From Brevibacillus fulvus (GTDB taxonomy: Bacteria > Bacillota > Bacilli > Brevibacillales > Brevibacillaceae): a DNA stretch of 64,000 nt. Positions 48,436 to 59,526 of this stretch are shown here, one piece after another. The stretch covers positions 186,001 through 250,000 of the forward strand of contig NZ_JAFBEB010000006.1 of the NCBI RefSeq assembly GCF_016908525.1, read 5' to 3'. The position numbers were made by a program, and so were the translations under genes. The stretch's first letter is position 1; each line of letters opens with the position of its first letter. The notes below the pieces were generated by a model. The model saw only the letters and a list, made by a program, of their open reading frames with translations. It did no database searches and was not told the DNA's origin.

Positions 48436-48981
48436 TTACCGTTTCATCTCTTCTACGACCAAATTGGAGTTGGTGAACACACAGATTTCAGCCGCTGTCA
48501 ATAAAGCCGCTTCCGCGATCTCTTTTGCAGTCAAATGGGGCGCGTAACGTTTCAAGGCACGTCCGGCAGCCATGGCATAGCTTCCGCCAGAACCGATGGC
48601 CAAGATCCCGTCATCCGGCTCGATCACTTCTCCATTTCCCGAAATTAACAGGAGATACTCTCGATTCATCACAATCATCATCGCTTCCAGACGATGGAGG
48701 ACCTTGTCTGTCCGCCACTCCTTGGCAAGTTCTACGGCTGCCCGCTGCAAATTGCCGTGATACTCTTCCAGTTTCCCTTCAAATTTCTCAAACAGGGTGA
48801 TTGCATCAGCTACGGAACCTGCGAAACCGGCCAGTACCTGACCTTTATACAAGCGTCTCACTTTTTTGGCGCCATGCTTCATCACCATACTATTGCCAAA
48901 AGTAACCTGACCATCGCCAGCCATCGCCGCTTCCCCTTGATGGTGAACGGCGAAAATCGTTGTTGCATGAAACTGTTCCAT
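48436..48981 (-). CDS. hslV: ATP-dependent protease subunit HslV (ClpQ, CodW)
   Basis: Peptidase of the HslUV complex. 181 residues from ATG 48981 ([10 protein letters not shown]) with GGGAGGT upstream; a longer frame to 49011 is unlikely. [20 protein letters not shown] and [20 protein letters not shown] are typical. The active Thr is expected in the HATT stretch after removal of the short N-terminal peptide; B. subtilis CodW begins with a Ser-containing peptide, which is replaced here by EQ. Starts 7 bases after the xerC stop. Confidence 0.95.
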   Translation of the reverse strand: MEQFHATTIFAVHHQGEAAMAGDGQVTFGNSMVMKHGAKKVRRLYKGQVLAGFAGSVADAITLFEKFEGKLEEYHGNLQRAAVELAKEWRTDKVLHRLEAMMIVMNREYLLLISGNGEVIEPDDGILAIGSGGSYAMAAGRALKRYAPHLTAKEIAEAALLTAAEICVFTNSNLVVEEMKR

Positions 48982-48988
48982 GATAGCT

Positions 48989-49912
48989 TTACCTCCCGTG
49001 TTGATTTGCACGTGGGTGGGCTGAATCGTACACTTGGCGCAAACGTTCTTTGGTTACGTGCGTATAGACTTGCGTCGTCGAAATGTTTACGTGTCCAAGG
49101 AGCTCCTGTACAGTCCGTAAATCTGCACCTGCATTTAACAAATGGGTTGCAAACGTATGGCGAAATGTATGCGGCGAGATCCGCAAGTTTAAGGCGGCCT
49201 GCTCCACATACTTGTCTACCAGACGCCGCACACTGCGATCTGAGAGCGGCTCACCCCGGTAATTGAGCAATAGCATGCCATGTTCTTCACGGCCTGCCAG
49301 CAAAGAAGGTCTTCCCGCATTTATATAAGTCTGGAGTGCATCTAATGCAAAACTGCCGATTGGTACATACCTCTCTTTGGCCCCTTTACCGAAGACAAGA
49401 GCGACTCCCATTGATACATTTATTGATTCGAGCGTTAATGTAGTTAATTCGCTAACTCGCATACCGCTTGCATACAACAGTTCAAATATCAATCGATCCC
49501 GTTGCCCTAGCGGTGTCGTCTGATCGGGCAGTTCTAACAATGATTCGATTTCCTGAGGGTACATAAAAGCAGGAAGCTTTTTTTCCAGTTTTGGTGTCGA
49601 GACGATTTGAAACGGATTTTGTTCCACTATCCCTTCACGCATCAAATAACGGTAAAAACTTCGCAAACTGGACAGCTTGCGCGCCATGCTCCGACGGGAT
49701 AACCCTTTTTTGCCCAAATGGGCCAAAAAAGAACGGCCGTCCAAAAAAGAAACAGCAGCAAATATGGTGATTTGATGCTGTTTCATAAACCAGCCGAATT
49801 CGGTAATATCAGCAACATACTGTTTCACCGTGTGCGGAGATGCGTTTCTTTCCACCTTCAGATAGTGGCAAAAGGCTTGTATTTGCGTGGATAATTCCGC
49901 AGAAATGTCCAT
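48989..49912 (-). CDS. xerC: Tyrosine recombinase XerC (CodV)
   Basis: Resolves chromosome dimers at dif with XerD. 307 residues; SAM-like N-terminal domain, then the catalytic domain with Arg152 (ASGMRVSEL), Lys177, His248-Arg251 (HTFRHTF), His274 (LLGHVNIS) and Tyr283 (TQVYTHV). First gene of the codV-codW-codX-codY-type set. ATG 49912. Confidence 0.96.
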   Translation of the reverse strand: MDISAELSTQIQAFCHYLKVERNASPHTVKQYVADITEFGWFMKQHQITIFAAVSFLDGRSFLAHLGKKGLSRRSMARKLSSLRSFYRYLMREGIVEQNPFQIVSTPKLEKKLPAFMYPQEIESLLELPDQTTPLGQRDRLIFELLYASGMRVSELTTLTLESINVSMGVALVFGKGAKERYVPIGSFALDALQTYINAGRPSLLAGREEHGMLLLNYRGEPLSDRSVRRLVDKYVEQAALNLRISPHTFRHTFATHLLNAGADLRTVQELLGHVNISTTQVYTHVTKERLRQVYDSAHPRANQHGR

Positions 49913-49982
49913 CTCTCACGCACTCTCCTCAAAGCATCTATATAGTAACACAGTGAAAAAAATGTTAGCAACTCCAATTATG

Positions 49983-51287
49983 TCATTTATGTGTAAAATT
50001 CTGAATTGTGTCTAACGCCCGCCCAGCCAGCTGTTCATTCCGCTCTTTTTTATTGCGAATCCGCTTGTCCAGCGGCGGCATCAAGCCAAAGTTGGCATTC
50101 ATCGGCTGAAAATGCTTGGCGTCTGTTGACGTGATGTAATGCGCCATGCTGCCGATCACCGTTTCCGGCGGCAAGACCAGCAGCGGTTCCTCTTTCAGCA
50201 AGCGAGCTGCGTTGATCCCGGCCAACAATCCGGAAGCGGCTGACTCCACGTACCCTTCCACCCCGGTCATCTGTCCGGCAAAGAAAAGCGTGTCCCTATC
50301 CTTATATTGATAGGTCGGATGCAACAGCTTCGGCGAATTGATAAACGTATTGCGATGCATCACGCCGTAGCGGACGATTTCACAGTTTTCCAAGCCCGGG
50401 ATGAGAGAGAATACCCGTTTTTGTTCCGGCCATTTCAGATGGGTCTGAAAACCGACGATATTGTACAACGTTGCGGCACTGTTATCCTGCCGCAATTGCA
50501 CGACGGCAAACGGCTGTTCACCTGTTCGCGGATCGACCAAACCAACTGGCTTCAGCGGTCCAAACAGCATCGTCTGACGGCCCCTCTTGGCCATTACTTC
50601 AATCGGCATGCAGCCTTCAAAATAAACTTCTTTCTCAAATTCTTTCAACGGTGCCGCTTCTGCCGTGATCAGCGCCTCATAGAAACGATCGAACTCTTCC
50701 TCGTTCATCGGACAATTGAGGTATGCGGCTTCTCCCTTGTCATACCGGGAGGCGACAAAAACCTTGTCCATATCGATCGAATCTTTTTCAATGATCGGCG
50801 CAGCCGCGTCATAGAAATACAAGTATTCTTCACCCGTCAACGCCTGCAGCTTTTCCGACAGCGCAGGTGAAGTCAATGGGCCGGTGGCGATGACGACGAT
50901 CCCTTCCGGAATTTCGGTAATTTCTTCTGTATGTACTTCAACCAACGGATGATTGCGCAGCTTCTCCGTTACATGTGCCGCAAATTCATGGCGATCGACT
51001 GCCAATGCGCCCCCTGCGGGAACCGCGCAATTGTCCGCCGCTTCGATGATCAGCGAGCCGAATCGGCGCATTTCTTCTTTGAGTACTCCAACGGCGTTGG
51101 TTAAGGAATTGGCCCGCAGCGAATTGCTGCAGACCAACTCGGCAAATTTATCTGTATGGTGGGCCGGTGTTTGCTGTTTCGGTCTCATTTCATAAAGTTT
51201 GACGCGAACGCCAGCATTGGCCAACTGCCAGGCCGCTTCGCTTCCGGCAAGTCCCGCTCCTACCACAGTTACGAATGGTTGTTCCAT
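49983..51287 (-). CDS. trmFO: Methylenetetrahydrofolate-tRNA-(uracil-5-)-methyltransferase TrmFO
   Basis: Makes ribothymidine-54 in tRNAs using folate and FADH2. 434 residues from ATG 51287 ([10 protein letters not shown]), 9 bases after GGAGG. FAD site GAGLAGSE at 10-17; [20 protein letters not shown] block and the C-terminal [20 protein letters not shown] are family marks. Also known as Gid. Confidence 0.96.
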   Translation of the reverse strand: MEQPFVTVVGAGLAGSEAAWQLANAGVRVKLYEMRPKQQTPAHHTDKFAELVCSNSLRANSLTNAVGVLKEEMRRFGSLIIEAADNCAVPAGGALAVDRHEFAAHVTEKLRNHPLVEVHTEEITEIPEGIVVIATGPLTSPALSEKLQALTGEEYLYFYDAAAPIIEKDSIDMDKVFVASRYDKGEAAYLNCPMNEEEFDRFYEALITAEAAPLKEFEKEVYFEGCMPIEVMAKRGRQTMLFGPLKPVGLVDPRTGEQPFAVVQLRQDNSAATLYNIVGFQTHLKWPEQKRVFSLIPGLENCEIVRYGVMHRNTFINSPKLLHPTYQYKDRDTLFFAGQMTGVEGYVESAASGLLAGINAARLLKEEPLLVLPPETVIGSMAHYITSTDAKHFQPMNANFGLMPPLDKRIRNKKERNEQLAGRALDTIQNFTHK

Positions 51288-51314
51288 ACTGCTATTCCTC
51301 CACAATCTGCTGCG

Positions 51315-53393
51315 TTACGAATCTGCCTCTTCCGTGTAATCACAGCTGGTACATGCGATGCTGACGCCTTGTTTTTTGCGTTTTTTCTCGACGAGCATGC
51401 TGCTGCATTTTGGACACGGTCGGGTGATCGGCTTATCCCACGATACAAACTCGCATTCGGGATAACGATTGCAACCGTAAAAAATGCGGCTCTTCTTACT
51501 CTTACGCTCAATAAGCGATCCGGTTTCACAATGCGGACATTTTACGCCAATCTCTTTGACGATGGCCTTGGTGTTACGGCATTCGGGAAATCCGGAACAA
51601 GCCAAAAACTTGCCGAACCGTCCCAGTTTGTAGACCATCGGCTTTCCGCACAGCTCGCACACTTCATCAGACAGTTCGTCCTTGAGTTCAACTTCCTGCA
51701 TTTCCTTTTCGGCTACTTCCAACCGTTTGGCAAAATCTCCATAGAAGCGATCCAGCACTTTGACCCAGTTGGCGATCCCTTCTTCAATTTTGTCGAGATC
51801 GGACTCCATTTGCGAAGTAAACTCTACATCCAATATTTCCGGAAAAAATTCTTCCATCAACGAGATGATGATCGTGCCCAGCTCGGTCGGTACGAACCGC
51901 TTCTCTTCCAGAGCGACATAGCCGCGTTTTTGGATTGTCTCCAATGTCGGAGCATAAGTAGACGGACGGCCGATCCCTTTTTCCTCCAGCGTTTTGATCA
52001 ACCGAGCCTCGGTATAGCGCGGAGGCGGTTGTGTAAAATGCTGATTCGGTTGGATCTCCTGAAGTTGAACCGTTTGTCCTTCATCGATCGGCGGCAAAAA
52101 TGTCTCTTCTTCCTTGCCGCTGTCGTCGTTGCCTTCAATATACACTTTCATAAAGCCGGGGAACTTTACTTTGGAACCGGTCGCCCGGAAGATGACCCCG
52201 TCAGCCTCAATATCTACGCTCATCGTGTCGAGTACCGCGGAAGCCATCTGGCTGGCCAGAAACCGTTCCCAGATCAAACGGTATAACTTGAGCTGATCGC
52301 GGGACAAAAATTCTTTGATCGTCTCCGGAGACCGCATGACCGATGTCGGACGAATCGCCTCGTGGGCGTCCTGGGCGTTTTCGTTTTTCGCTTGCGTACG
52401 GGGCTCTGACAGTACATATTCTTTGCCAAAGTTTGCTTCGATATAGCTCTTTGCTTCTTCCTGGGCGGTTGCGGCTATCCGCGTCGAGTCGGTACGCATG
52501 TAGGTAATCAAACCGACCGTCCCTTCTTTGCCCAAATCAATCCCCTCATAGAGCTGTTGGGCGATCATCATCGTCTTCGCCGTACGAAAATTAAGTTTTC
52601 TTGCCGCCTCTTGTTGCAAGGAACTGGTGATAAACGGCGGAGCAGGGTTGCGTTTCCGCTCCCGTTTTGTCACTTTTTGCACGACGAACGGTTTCCCTTC
52701 GACCCGTTTTAAAATTTCCTGCACTTCTGCTTCGTTATGCAAATCTACCTTTTCGTCGCCAAAGCCGTGAAAACGTGCTTCGAATTTTTTGCCATGGCTC
52801 GTCAAATTGGTAGTGATCGTCCAATATTCTTCCGGTACAAACTGCTCGATTTCCCGTTCCCGGTCGATGATCATCTTGACAGTAACCGATTGCACACGAC
52901 CGGCACTCAATCCTTTCCGGATCTTCTTCCAAAAGATCGGGCTGATGTTGTAACCGACGAGCCGATCCAAAATCCGCCGCGCTTGCTGCGCATTGACCAA
53001 ATCCATGTTGATTTGACGCGGCTGTTTGAATGCTTCTTTGATTGCCTCTTTGGTAATTTCGTTAAATACAACGCGGATGGGCTGCGTAATATCAAGGCCA
53101 AGATATTGAGCCAAATGCCAAGCGATCGCTTCCCCCTCACGATCCGGGTCGGCCGCCAGATAGACTTTTTTCACCTTTTTGCTGGCGTCCTTGAGGGTTT
53201 TTAACACGTCGCCTTTCCCGCGAATGGTTATATATTTAGGTTCATAGGAATTCGAAACGTCAACACCCATTTGACTTTTCGGGAGGTCTCTCACATGGCC
53301 CATTGACGCCTTGACTATATATTTTCCGCCTAAGTATTTACCGATTGTCTTTGCTTTTGCCGGGGATTCGACAATTACAAGTGTGTCAGCCAA
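51315..53393 (-). CDS. topA: DNA topoisomerase I
   Basis: Relaxes negative supercoils. 692 residues. Toprim domain with [18 protein letters not shown] and the [13 protein letters not shown] motif; active Tyr298 in [10 protein letters not shown]; three C-terminal tetracysteine zinc fingers (CELC...CSGFPEC; CPHC...CNRYPEC; CPKC...CTSC). ATG 53393. Followed by trmFO with a 27-base gap. Confidence 0.97.
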   Translation of the reverse strand: MADTLVIVESPAKAKTIGKYLGGKYIVKASMGHVRDLPKSQMGVDVSNSYEPKYITIRGKGDVLKTLKDASKKVKKVYLAADPDREGEAIAWHLAQYLGLDITQPIRVVFNEITKEAIKEAFKQPRQINMDLVNAQQARRILDRLVGYNISPIFWKKIRKGLSAGRVQSVTVKMIIDREREIEQFVPEEYWTITTNLTSHGKKFEARFHGFGDEKVDLHNEAEVQEILKRVEGKPFVVQKVTKRERKRNPAPPFITSSLQQEAARKLNFRTAKTMMIAQQLYEGIDLGKEGTVGLITYMRTDSTRIAATAQEEAKSYIEANFGKEYVLSEPRTQAKNENAQDAHEAIRPTSVMRSPETIKEFLSRDQLKLYRLIWERFLASQMASAVLDTMSVDIEADGVIFRATGSKVKFPGFMKVYIEGNDDSGKEEETFLPPIDEGQTVQLQEIQPNQHFTQPPPRYTEARLIKTLEEKGIGRPSTYAPTLETIQKRGYVALEEKRFVPTELGTIIISLMEEFFPEILDVEFTSQMESDLDKIEEGIANWVKVLDRFYGDFAKRLEVAEKEMQEVELKDELSDEVCELCGKPMVYKLGRFGKFLACSGFPECRNTKAIVKEIGVKCPHCETGSLIERKSKKSRIFYGCNRYPECEFVSWDKPITRPCPKCSSMLVEKKRKKQGVSIACTSCDYTEEADS

Positions 53394-53462
53394 TTTTTTC
53401 CTCCCCCTTTTACGGATGAATCTTCCCTATTATTAAATATGGATTTCCATTTGTCAAACCAA

Positions 53463-54581
53463 CTAGACTTTCACACTCCCATTTTTTCGTTTGGCAAAGT
53501 AGCCGCCCGCCAGCGACTCAATCATCCCGTTTGCCTCCAGCAGCAACAATTCCTGATCCAGCCTCTGTCGGGCTTCTGGAGGGAGGCATTCAAACAGTTT
53601 GTTCCAATGGATCGGTTCATAGGGAATCAACTCCAACAGCCTTTGCTCACCGGAAGACAGCCTTTGCTCCGCCGCCTGCGCTCTGTTGCAGACAGTCGGC
53701 TTATGCGGCAATGGCAATTCCTCCAAAACGTCTGCAGCGCCGGTCACCAGTTTTGCCCCTTGCTTGATTAGATTATGAGGCGCTGCGCTTAAAGGCGAAA
53801 AAATTTGCCCCGGTACCGCAAAAACTTCTCGTCCCTGGTCAAGGGCACAATCAACCGTGATCAGCGATCCGCTTTTTTCGTTCCCTTCAATCAGCAAAAC
53901 GCCGAGGCTCAGTCCGCTGATCAACCGATTGCGCTCGGGAAAAAGCCCTTTATGCGGGGAAGTTGCCGGTGGATATTCAGACAACAGCAAACCGTTGTCG
54001 GCAATTTCTTCATAGAGTTTTTTGTGCAACGGCGGATAAATGTGGTCCAGCCCGCAGCCCAGCACCCCGATCGTGCCTGCCCCACATCGCAAAGCTGTAC
54101 GGTGCGCTTCCGCATCAATCCCGTAGGCAACCCCGGAAACGATCGTAAACCCGGCCTCCGCCAGTTCAGCGGTCAGTTTTGCGCATGCGGCCTTTCCGTA
54201 GGGTGTCGGTTTGCGTGAACCTACCACAGCGAGCTTCGGTTCGGTTAAATAGCGCAAATGTCCACGATAAAACAAAATGACAGGTGGATCGGATATCTCG
54301 CGCAAGTTTTGTGGATACTGCTCATCGAAGATCGAAATAAATTGAATATGACGCTGCTCCCTTTGCATTTTGTCCTGCCAGACCGCTTCTGGATTCAGTT
54401 TTTCCAAGATTGCCTTCGCTTTTTCGGGGGAAATTGACATCTTGCGCAACATCTGCGGCGATTCTGCAAGTTTCGCAAAGGAGGTAAAATTTTGATAAAT
54501 TTGTCGCAATGTTCTACTGCCGACACCTGGAATGAGCGAAAGCGAATAGAGCCAGTCTCGTTCCTCTATCTTCATGCCCAT
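53463..54581 (-). CDS. dprA: DNA processing protein DprA (Smf)
   Basis: Loads RecA on incoming single-stranded DNA during transformation. 372 residues from ATG 54581; GTG 54593 is also in frame. SAM-like N-terminal helices (SLIPGVGSRTLRQIYQNF), a Rossmann fold core with AVVGSRKPTPYGK and SGVAYGIDAEAHRTAL, GCGLDHIYP, LSEYPP and NRLISGLS, then a C-terminal winged-helix region. Transcribed before topA. Confidence 0.94.
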   Translation of the reverse strand: MGMKIEERDWLYSLSLIPGVGSRTLRQIYQNFTSFAKLAESPQMLRKMSISPEKAKAILEKLNPEAVWQDKMQREQRHIQFISIFDEQYPQNLREISDPPVILFYRGHLRYLTEPKLAVVGSRKPTPYGKAACAKLTAELAEAGFTIVSGVAYGIDAEAHRTALRCGAGTIGVLGCGLDHIYPPLHKKLYEEIADNGLLLSEYPPATSPHKGLFPERNRLISGLSLGVLLIEGNEKSGSLITVDCALDQGREVFAVPGQIFSPLSAAPHNLIKQGAKLVTGAADVLEELPLPHKPTVCNRAQAAEQRLSSGEQRLLELIPYEPIHWNKLFECLPPEARQRLDQELLLLEANGMIESLAGGYFAKRKNGSVKV

Positions 54582-54640
54582 GTCTCTGTCCACCCCTCTT
54601 TTTCTTCTATTATATTTCTTCGGGATAGGACAGAAAAAAA

Positions 54641-54672
54641 CATAAAAAAAGCAGCGATCACTCGCTGCTTTT
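54641..54672 (-). terminator. Intrinsic terminator after sucD
   Basis: Minus strand AAAGCAGCGA, GTGA loop, TCGCTGC, then TTTTTTTATG. The strong stem (54651-54668) and a run of seven U make a clear terminator. Ends the sucCD unit. Confidence 0.92.
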
Positions 54673-54678
54673 CTGCCA

Positions 54679-55584
54679 TTATTTCTTTGTGATTACTTTC
54701 TCCAGCATGCCTTTTTCTTTCAATACTTCCACCAGCGTTTCGCCGATAACCGCCGGCGTTTTCGCAACGCGGATGCCGCAAGATTCGAGCTTCGCAATTT
54801 TTTCGGCAGCGGTACCTTTTCCGCCGGAGATGATGGCCCCAGCATGACCCATCCGTTTTCCTGGCGGAGCGGTTTGTCCACCAATGAAACCGACGACTGG
54901 TTTTTTCATGTTGGCTGCAATCCATTCAGCCGCTTCTTCTTCGGCAGTACCGCCAATTTCACCGATCATGATGACAGCTTCCGTATCCGGATCTTCATTG
55001 AACAGGTGCAGGACGTCGATGAATTCCATGCCTTTCACCGGGTCACCGCCGATTCCGACAGCAGTCGATTGTCCAATTCCGCGGGCAGTTGTCTGATGAA
55101 CCGCTTCATATGTCAGGGTACCGGAGCGGGATACGATTCCCACTTTGCCAGGAAGATGGATATAGCCAGGCATGATGCCGATTTTGCATTCGCCCGGAGT
55201 GATGACGCCTGGGCAGTTCGGACCGATCAGGCGAGTCTTTTTGCCTTCCATGTACCGTTTTACTTTCACCATGTCGAGCACCGGAATCCCTTCCGTAATG
55301 CAGATGACAAGATCAAGTTCGGCGTCGACCGCTTCCATGATCGCGTCAGCGGCAAACGGAGGCGCTACCGAGATAAACGAAACATTCGCTCCCGTTTTTT
55401 CTACAGCTTCCGCCACGGTGTCGAACACCGGAATCCCTTCCACTTCAGTACCGCCTTTCCCCGGACGGGTACCGCCTACAAATTGCGTGCCGTATTCCAT
55501 CCCTTGCTTGGTATGGAACAAAGCGGTTGCGCCTGTGATCCCTTGGGTAATCACCTTTGTATTTTTATTTACAAGAATACTCAT
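54679..55584 (-). CDS. sucD: Succinyl-CoA synthetase alpha subunit
   Basis: With SucC, makes ATP/GTP from succinyl-CoA. 301 residues. Rossmann CoA domain with [20 protein letters not shown], the phospho-His247 in [13 protein letters not shown], and [17 protein letters not shown] 55584, 47 bases after sucC. Terminator follows. Confidence 0.97.
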   Translation of the reverse strand: MSILVNKNTKVITQGITGATALFHTKQGMEYGTQFVGGTRPGKGGTEVEGIPVFDTVAEAVEKTGANVSFISVAPPFAADAIMEAVDAELDLVICITEGIPVLDMVKVKRYMEGKKTRLIGPNCPGVITPGECKIGIMPGYIHLPGKVGIVSRSGTLTYEAVHQTTARGIGQSTAVGIGGDPVKGMEFIDVLHLFNEDPDTEAVIMIGEIGGTAEEEAAEWIAANMKKPVVGFIGGQTAPPGKRMGHAGAIISGGKGTAAEKIAKLESCGIRVAKTPAVIGETLVEVLKEKGMLEKVITKK

Positions 55585-55631
55585 CGCGTATTTTTCCCAC
55601 CTTTATCGACATCTTTGAAGACTTTTCGGTC

Positions 55632-56792
55632 TTATTTTACAAGCGAAACGATTTTTTCCGCGCCATCTGCCATCGAATCTGCCGCCACGATGTTCAAACC
55701 GGATTCGTTCAGGATTTTCTTGCCCATCTCCACGTTGGTTCCTTCCAGACGAACCACGAGCGGTCGATCCAGTTTCACTTGTTTAGCCGCAGCCACAACG
55801 CCATTGGCAATAACGTCGCATTTCATAATGCCGCCAAAAATGTTAACGAAGATGCCTTTCACATTCGGGTCTTTCAAAATAATCTTGAACGCTTCGGTTA
55901 CTTTCTCTTCCGTAGCGCCGCCCCCTACATCGAGGAAGTTGGCCGGCTCCCCGCCGTAAAATTTGATGATGTCCATGGTAGCCATCGCCAGTCCGGCACC
56001 ATTGACCATGCAGCCGATATTTCCATCGAGGGCTACATAAGAAAGGTCATACTTGGACGCTTCAATTTCTTTTTCATCTTCTTCATCCAGATCGCGCAGA
56101 GCCACAACGTCAGGATGACGGAACAGGGCATTGCTGTCAAAGTTCAGTTTCGCGTCAAGCGCCATCACTTCACCGTCGCCAGTGACGACAAGCGGGTTGA
56201 TTTCCGCGATCGAGCAGTCTTTGTCCACAAACGCCTGATACAGGCTGAGCATGAACTGCGCCGCTTTATTGATCAATTCGTTTGGAATCTTGATATTAAA
56301 CGCAAGCCGGCGTGCTTGGAAAGCATTGAGGCCGGTCACCGGATCGATCTCTTCCTTGAAGATTTTTTCCGGGGTACGCGCTGCCACTTCTTCGATTTCC
56401 GTACCGCCTTCTTCAGAACCCATCATGACGACACGACCGGTCGAACGGTCGACGACCAAACCGATATAATATTCTTTTTTAATGTCGCAGCCTTGTTCGA
56501 TCAGAAGCCGTTTTACTTCTTTTCCTTCCGGCCCCGTTTGGTGGGTAACCAAAACTTTGCCGAGGATTTGTTCCGCATATGTACGAACTTCATCCAGATT
56601 TTTGGCAACTTTCACGCCGCCCGCTTTTCCGCGGCCACCTGCGTGAATTTGCGCTTTCACAACGACTACTGATGTGCCCAGTTCTTTCGCTGCTTCCACC
56701 GCCTCATCCACTGTGAACGCAACACGCCCCTCTGGCACTTTTACACCGTACTGCTTAAGTATCGCTTTGCCTTGATACTCATGAATGTTCAT
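55632..56792 (-). CDS. sucC: Succinyl-CoA synthetase beta subunit
   Basis: 386 residues from ATG 56792 ([12 protein letters not shown]), 7 bases after AGGAGG; the frame runs to 56912 but only as an upstream leader. ATP-grasp N-terminal domain ([18 protein letters not shown]) and the C-terminal CoA-ligase domain with [17 protein letters not shown]. First of the sucCD pair. Confidence 0.97.
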   Translation of the reverse strand: MNIHEYQGKAILKQYGVKVPEGRVAFTVDEAVEAAKELGTSVVVVKAQIHAGGRGKAGGVKVAKNLDEVRTYAEQILGKVLVTHQTGPEGKEVKRLLIEQGCDIKKEYYIGLVVDRSTGRVVMMGSEEGGTEIEEVAARTPEKIFKEEIDPVTGLNAFQARRLAFNIKIPNELINKAAQFMLSLYQAFVDKDCSIAEINPLVVTGDGEVMALDAKLNFDSNALFRHPDVVALRDLDEEDEKEIEASKYDLSYVALDGNIGCMVNGAGLAMATMDIIKFYGGEPANFLDVGGGATEEKVTEAFKIILKDPNVKGIFVNIFGGIMKCDVIANGVVAAAKQVKLDRPLVVRLEGTNVEMGKKILNESGLNIVAADSMADGAEKIVSLVK

Positions 56793-57000
56793 TCTCCATC
56801 CTCCTATGGCAGACTTGGTAACTTGGCATCCGCCAAGCATTGCGCAGGTGAATGCCTTTTGTGTTCGTTGACTGGCGGTAAAATTCCTTAAAACTGGTAA
56901 AACCGCCAACATCAGTCCAACATTTTTATTTTACGACAAAAATTTCAAAAGTGGTAGTCAAATAACTCGTTTCCAGCATGTGCGGGCAAACTTTTGCCGC
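56793..57000 (-). other. Leader/promoter region of sucC
   Basis: A 208-base gap. On the minus strand TTGACT is followed after 22 bases by TAAAAT, too far apart for a standard promoter, so the true -35 is unclear. Further down lie a GGCGGT...ACCGCC inverted repeat (around 56873-56906) and a perfect TTGGC-GGAT-GCCAA hairpin near 56829-56842, before the sucC ribosome site. No terminator for the upstream lipoprotein gene was seen. Confidence 0.35.
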
Positions 57001-58062
57001 TTACTGCTTTTGTCTTGCGATCTCGGCAAACAAGGCGCGCGTTTTCGCCGCTATTCCTTGATCAGCATAAGTTTTTCCAGCAAAGACAAAAGCATCGGTG
57101 TAAAAATCGACCGCTTGCTTTTCTCCATTTACCACAAAAACGAGTGAAAAATTGGCTTTGTCGGGCAGCGGAATCTCCGTTGCCGGCTTGGCTTGCTTCA
57201 GCAAGCGAACCAACTGATGGGACAACCCTTGCTCAAACGTGGAATCGGCCATTTTATATTTGGCGGCCTTCACTTCCGGATCACTGCCCGGTGAAATTTG
57301 CAGTTCAGTCGTTTTATAGAGAGGGGCAAACTCATCCCCGCTGCCCCCGGTCAGCGGAATCCATTCTGTTAACTTGGAAAACAACTCGCTGTCCACCCGC
57401 AAATAATGCTGATCGCTGCCTGCCTCAAAATAGAGCAAGGTTGGCGTTAAAATTTTTGCTTCAAGCGCAGTTTCCGCAAAATCCAGCCGCAGGCGATAGC
57501 CTGGATAGAGTGGAAACTGCGGGATCTCCAGCTGATCCACACTTTCGGAATTGGCTAGCAGCCGCATCACATCGGCGGTTTCCTGATCGTTCAGCCGAAG
57601 CGAGCGGGTGAGATCATCGGCGTTGACCACAATCTCTTTCACTTCATTTTGCAAAAGTGTTTTACCGACGATCCCATGAATCCAGCCGTATAATTTTTCC
57701 GCTCCGACTCCCCGATAGGTTTGATCGGCAAACTGACTCGCCTGTTTGCCGACCTCCACAACCAGAGGAGCTTCGTTTTTTCGATGCAGCACCACGGTGT
57801 AGGCTACTTCATCTTTTTGCAGCGGCTTATCCGCCGTTTGCAAGTTTTTCCCTTTGATGGAAAAATCGCTGTTAAACTGATCGAGACGAATGGGAATTTC
57901 CAGTCCATCCGCTGTTATAACGGTTACTTTTTCAATATTGTTCAAATCTGTGTCCAGGTTTTCGGCAATTCCTGACACTTCCTGGTTCGCTGTTTCGGCA
58001 CAACCGGAGAGCAACAGACCGGCAAACAAAGCAGCCAGCAAACAAGTCACCCATTTTGCCAA
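57001..58062 (-). CDS. Putative lipoprotein with three imperfect repeats
   Basis: 353 residues from TTG 58062 (MAKWVTCLLAALF), with GGGAGG ahead. Signal peptide with lipobox LLLSGC and Cys21 as the likely lipidated residue. The rest is soluble and appears to hold three similar modules, each with a strand pair and an ending helix: about 45-140 (VTVITADGLEIPIRLDQ ... KLYGWIHGIV), about 145-245 (EIVVNADDLTRSLRLND ... FSKLTEWIP) and about 255-353 (TTELQISPGSD ... KTRALFAEIAR). No known domain found by eye. Overall function unknown; outside face of the membrane. Confidence 0.7.
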   Translation of the reverse strand: MAKWVTCLLAALFAGLLLSGCAETANQEVSGIAENLDTDLNNIEKVTVITADGLEIPIRLDQFNSDFSIKGKNLQTADKPLQKDEVAYTVVLHRKNEAPLVVEVGKQASQFADQTYRGVGAEKLYGWIHGIVGKTLLQNEVKEIVVNADDLTRSLRLNDQETADVMRLLANSESVDQLEIPQFPLYPGYRLRLDFAETALEAKILTPTLLYFEAGSDQHYLRVDSELFSKLTEWIPLTGGSGDEFAPLYKTTELQISPGSDPEVKAAKYKMADSTFEQGLSHQLVRLLKQAKPATEIPLPDKANFSLVFVVNGEKQAVDFYTDAFVFAGKTYADQGIAAKTRALFAEIARQKQ

Positions 58063-58099
58063 GGTAATTCCTCCCATTCCCAAAAGTCAGCGGTCTCTC

Positions 58100-58999
58100 C
58101 TACAGCAGCCCTAAGCGTCTGCCTATTTCGCTACCCAGCTTTCTCTTGACATAGATTTCCCCAATCTGGTGAGGGTCCCTGACAATAAAGGACCGATTAT
58201 TGGTACGAATCGCCACAAACTTCTCCCCGTTTTTATCCAGGCCGCAAATCAACTCCGAGCATACCTCGACAAAAATGCACACGACATACTTATCCTCCAC
58301 CTTTTGCAACGTAATTTTCGGAAATGGCGTCAAAAAGGGGGTTGTCTTATCTTGAATATATTGTGTAATCGCCAGAATATACTTATCCGGGTCCCCATAT
58401 TGTTCCAGTTCATGATTGACGCCGACAATCTTTCCCTCATCAGAAATGCCGAGAAACAAGTTGCCATTGTTGCTGTTGGCAAAAGCGACCACAGACTTGA
58501 TAATCCCCGGTTTGGATAAGAGAAAATCCTGTTTAAACTCAATCATGTCATTTTCGCCGATTTCCGCAGCTGCCAGAGGATCATCCACTCGTCCCAAATA
58601 GCGAAAGCGGCTGAGTGCCCCGAGCCGATAGACATATTCCTCAAAAATATCGGCTGGCAGACTGATCTCGTCAATAAAGGCATCTGCGTGTTGCCACAGC
58701 TTGTAGGTCTGCGGAGAGAAGCACATATCAAAAAGAATATGCCGACCGATCGACTTGATATTCATGCCAATCGCCACGGTGGCTTCCTGCCGGGTCTTGT
58801 AGCGGCTCATCCCTTCCACCTGCATAACGCCATTGTTGATCAGATAATCAAAGTAATGGCGCGGCAAGACAACAGCAGACTTCATTCTTTCCCGAACCGG
58901 CTCTTCTTTTGCCGGTTTGATGATGTGATAGAGATCGAATAAAATCTCCTGATCCGACACTTGTTGAACATCTGCAAGGAAATAATAAAACGTTCTCAT
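58100..58999 (-). CDS. AlbA_2 (Schlafen-type) domain protein with unique N-terminal half
   Basis: 299 residues, ATG 58999 with GGGGGC just upstream. N-terminal ~150 residues are unrelated to anything I recognise (PAKEEPVRERMKSAVVLPRH). From about 150 the AlbA_2 pattern is clear: MIEFKQDFLLSKPGIIKSVV, AFANSNNGNLFLGISDEGKI, and a C-terminal strand KYVVCIFVEVCSELICGL. AlbA_2 domains are usually found in ATP-binding or nucleic-acid-related regulators. Role unknown. Confidence 0.75.
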   Translation of the reverse strand: MRTFYYFLADVQQVSDQEILFDLYHIIKPAKEEPVRERMKSAVVLPRHYFDYLINNGVMQVEGMSRYKTRQEATVAIGMNIKSIGRHILFDMCFSPQTYKLWQHADAFIDEISLPADIFEEYVYRLGALSRFRYLGRVDDPLAAAEIGENDMIEFKQDFLLSKPGIIKSVVAFANSNNGNLFLGISDEGKIVGVNHELEQYGDPDKYILAITQYIQDKTTPFLTPFPKITLQKVEDKYVVCIFVEVCSELICGLDKNGEKFVAIRTNNRSFIVRDPHQIGEIYVKRKLGSEIGRRLGLL

Positions 59000-59100
59000 A
59001 GAGCCCCCATCAGGTAGTTCATTGGTCTTATTGTAGCGAGATTGTCCGTTTTTTACCAGTGTTTCCCCTAATTTTTTAGTATGGACTTAAAACTGGTAAG

Positions 59101-59145
59101 CAAAAACGGAAAACGAGAGCTTCCGGATTCGCTCTCGTTTTTCGC
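59101..59145 (-). terminator. Terminator after the YbjQ-family gene
   Basis: AAACGAGAGC (59111-59120) pairs with GCTCTCGTTT (59131-59140). The minus strand has A-rich sequence before and TTTTCCGTTTTTGC after the stem, so termination of the YbjQ gene is likely. Confidence 0.85.
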
Positions 59146-59463
59146 TTATTTTTTCAGTTTAACCGCAGTCCCCGATGCGATGCACATCATCATCCCGTCG
59201 CGCAACGTTTCAAAATCGAGATCCACTCCGATCACTGCATCAGCGCCGAGCCGCCGAGCCCGCTCTTTCATCTCCTTCAAGGCGATGTCCCGGCCCTGTG
59301 CCAGCTTGCTTTCGTAAGCTCCGCTTCGTCCGCCGATAATATCGGTAATCCCTGCGAGAAAATCGCGAACAACATTGGCGCCCATAATCGCTTCACCAAC
59401 GACAATATCCAGGTATTGCTCAATTTCCACACCCTGCAAGGTGCCTGTCGTCGTAACGATCAT
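59146..59463 (-). CDS. YbjQ/UPF0145 family protein
   Basis: 105 residues from ATG 59463 ([14 protein letters not shown]), behind AGGAGG; the frame extends to 59514 without a site. [39 protein letters not shown] and [16 protein letters not shown] are signature stretches. This family forms a pentameric ring; function not established, sometimes called heavy-metal-binding. Confidence 0.9.
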   Translation of the reverse strand: MIVTTTGTLQGVEIEQYLDIVVGEAIMGANVVRDFLAGITDIIGGRSGAYESKLAQGRDIALKEMKERARRLGADAVIGVDLDFETLRDGMMMCIASGTAVKLKK

Positions 59464-59526
59464 CCTGTTTCCTCCTTTTTTCTCCGATGGTAATGGTTTA
59501 CGAACGGCAGCCAAAAAAAGTTGCGA

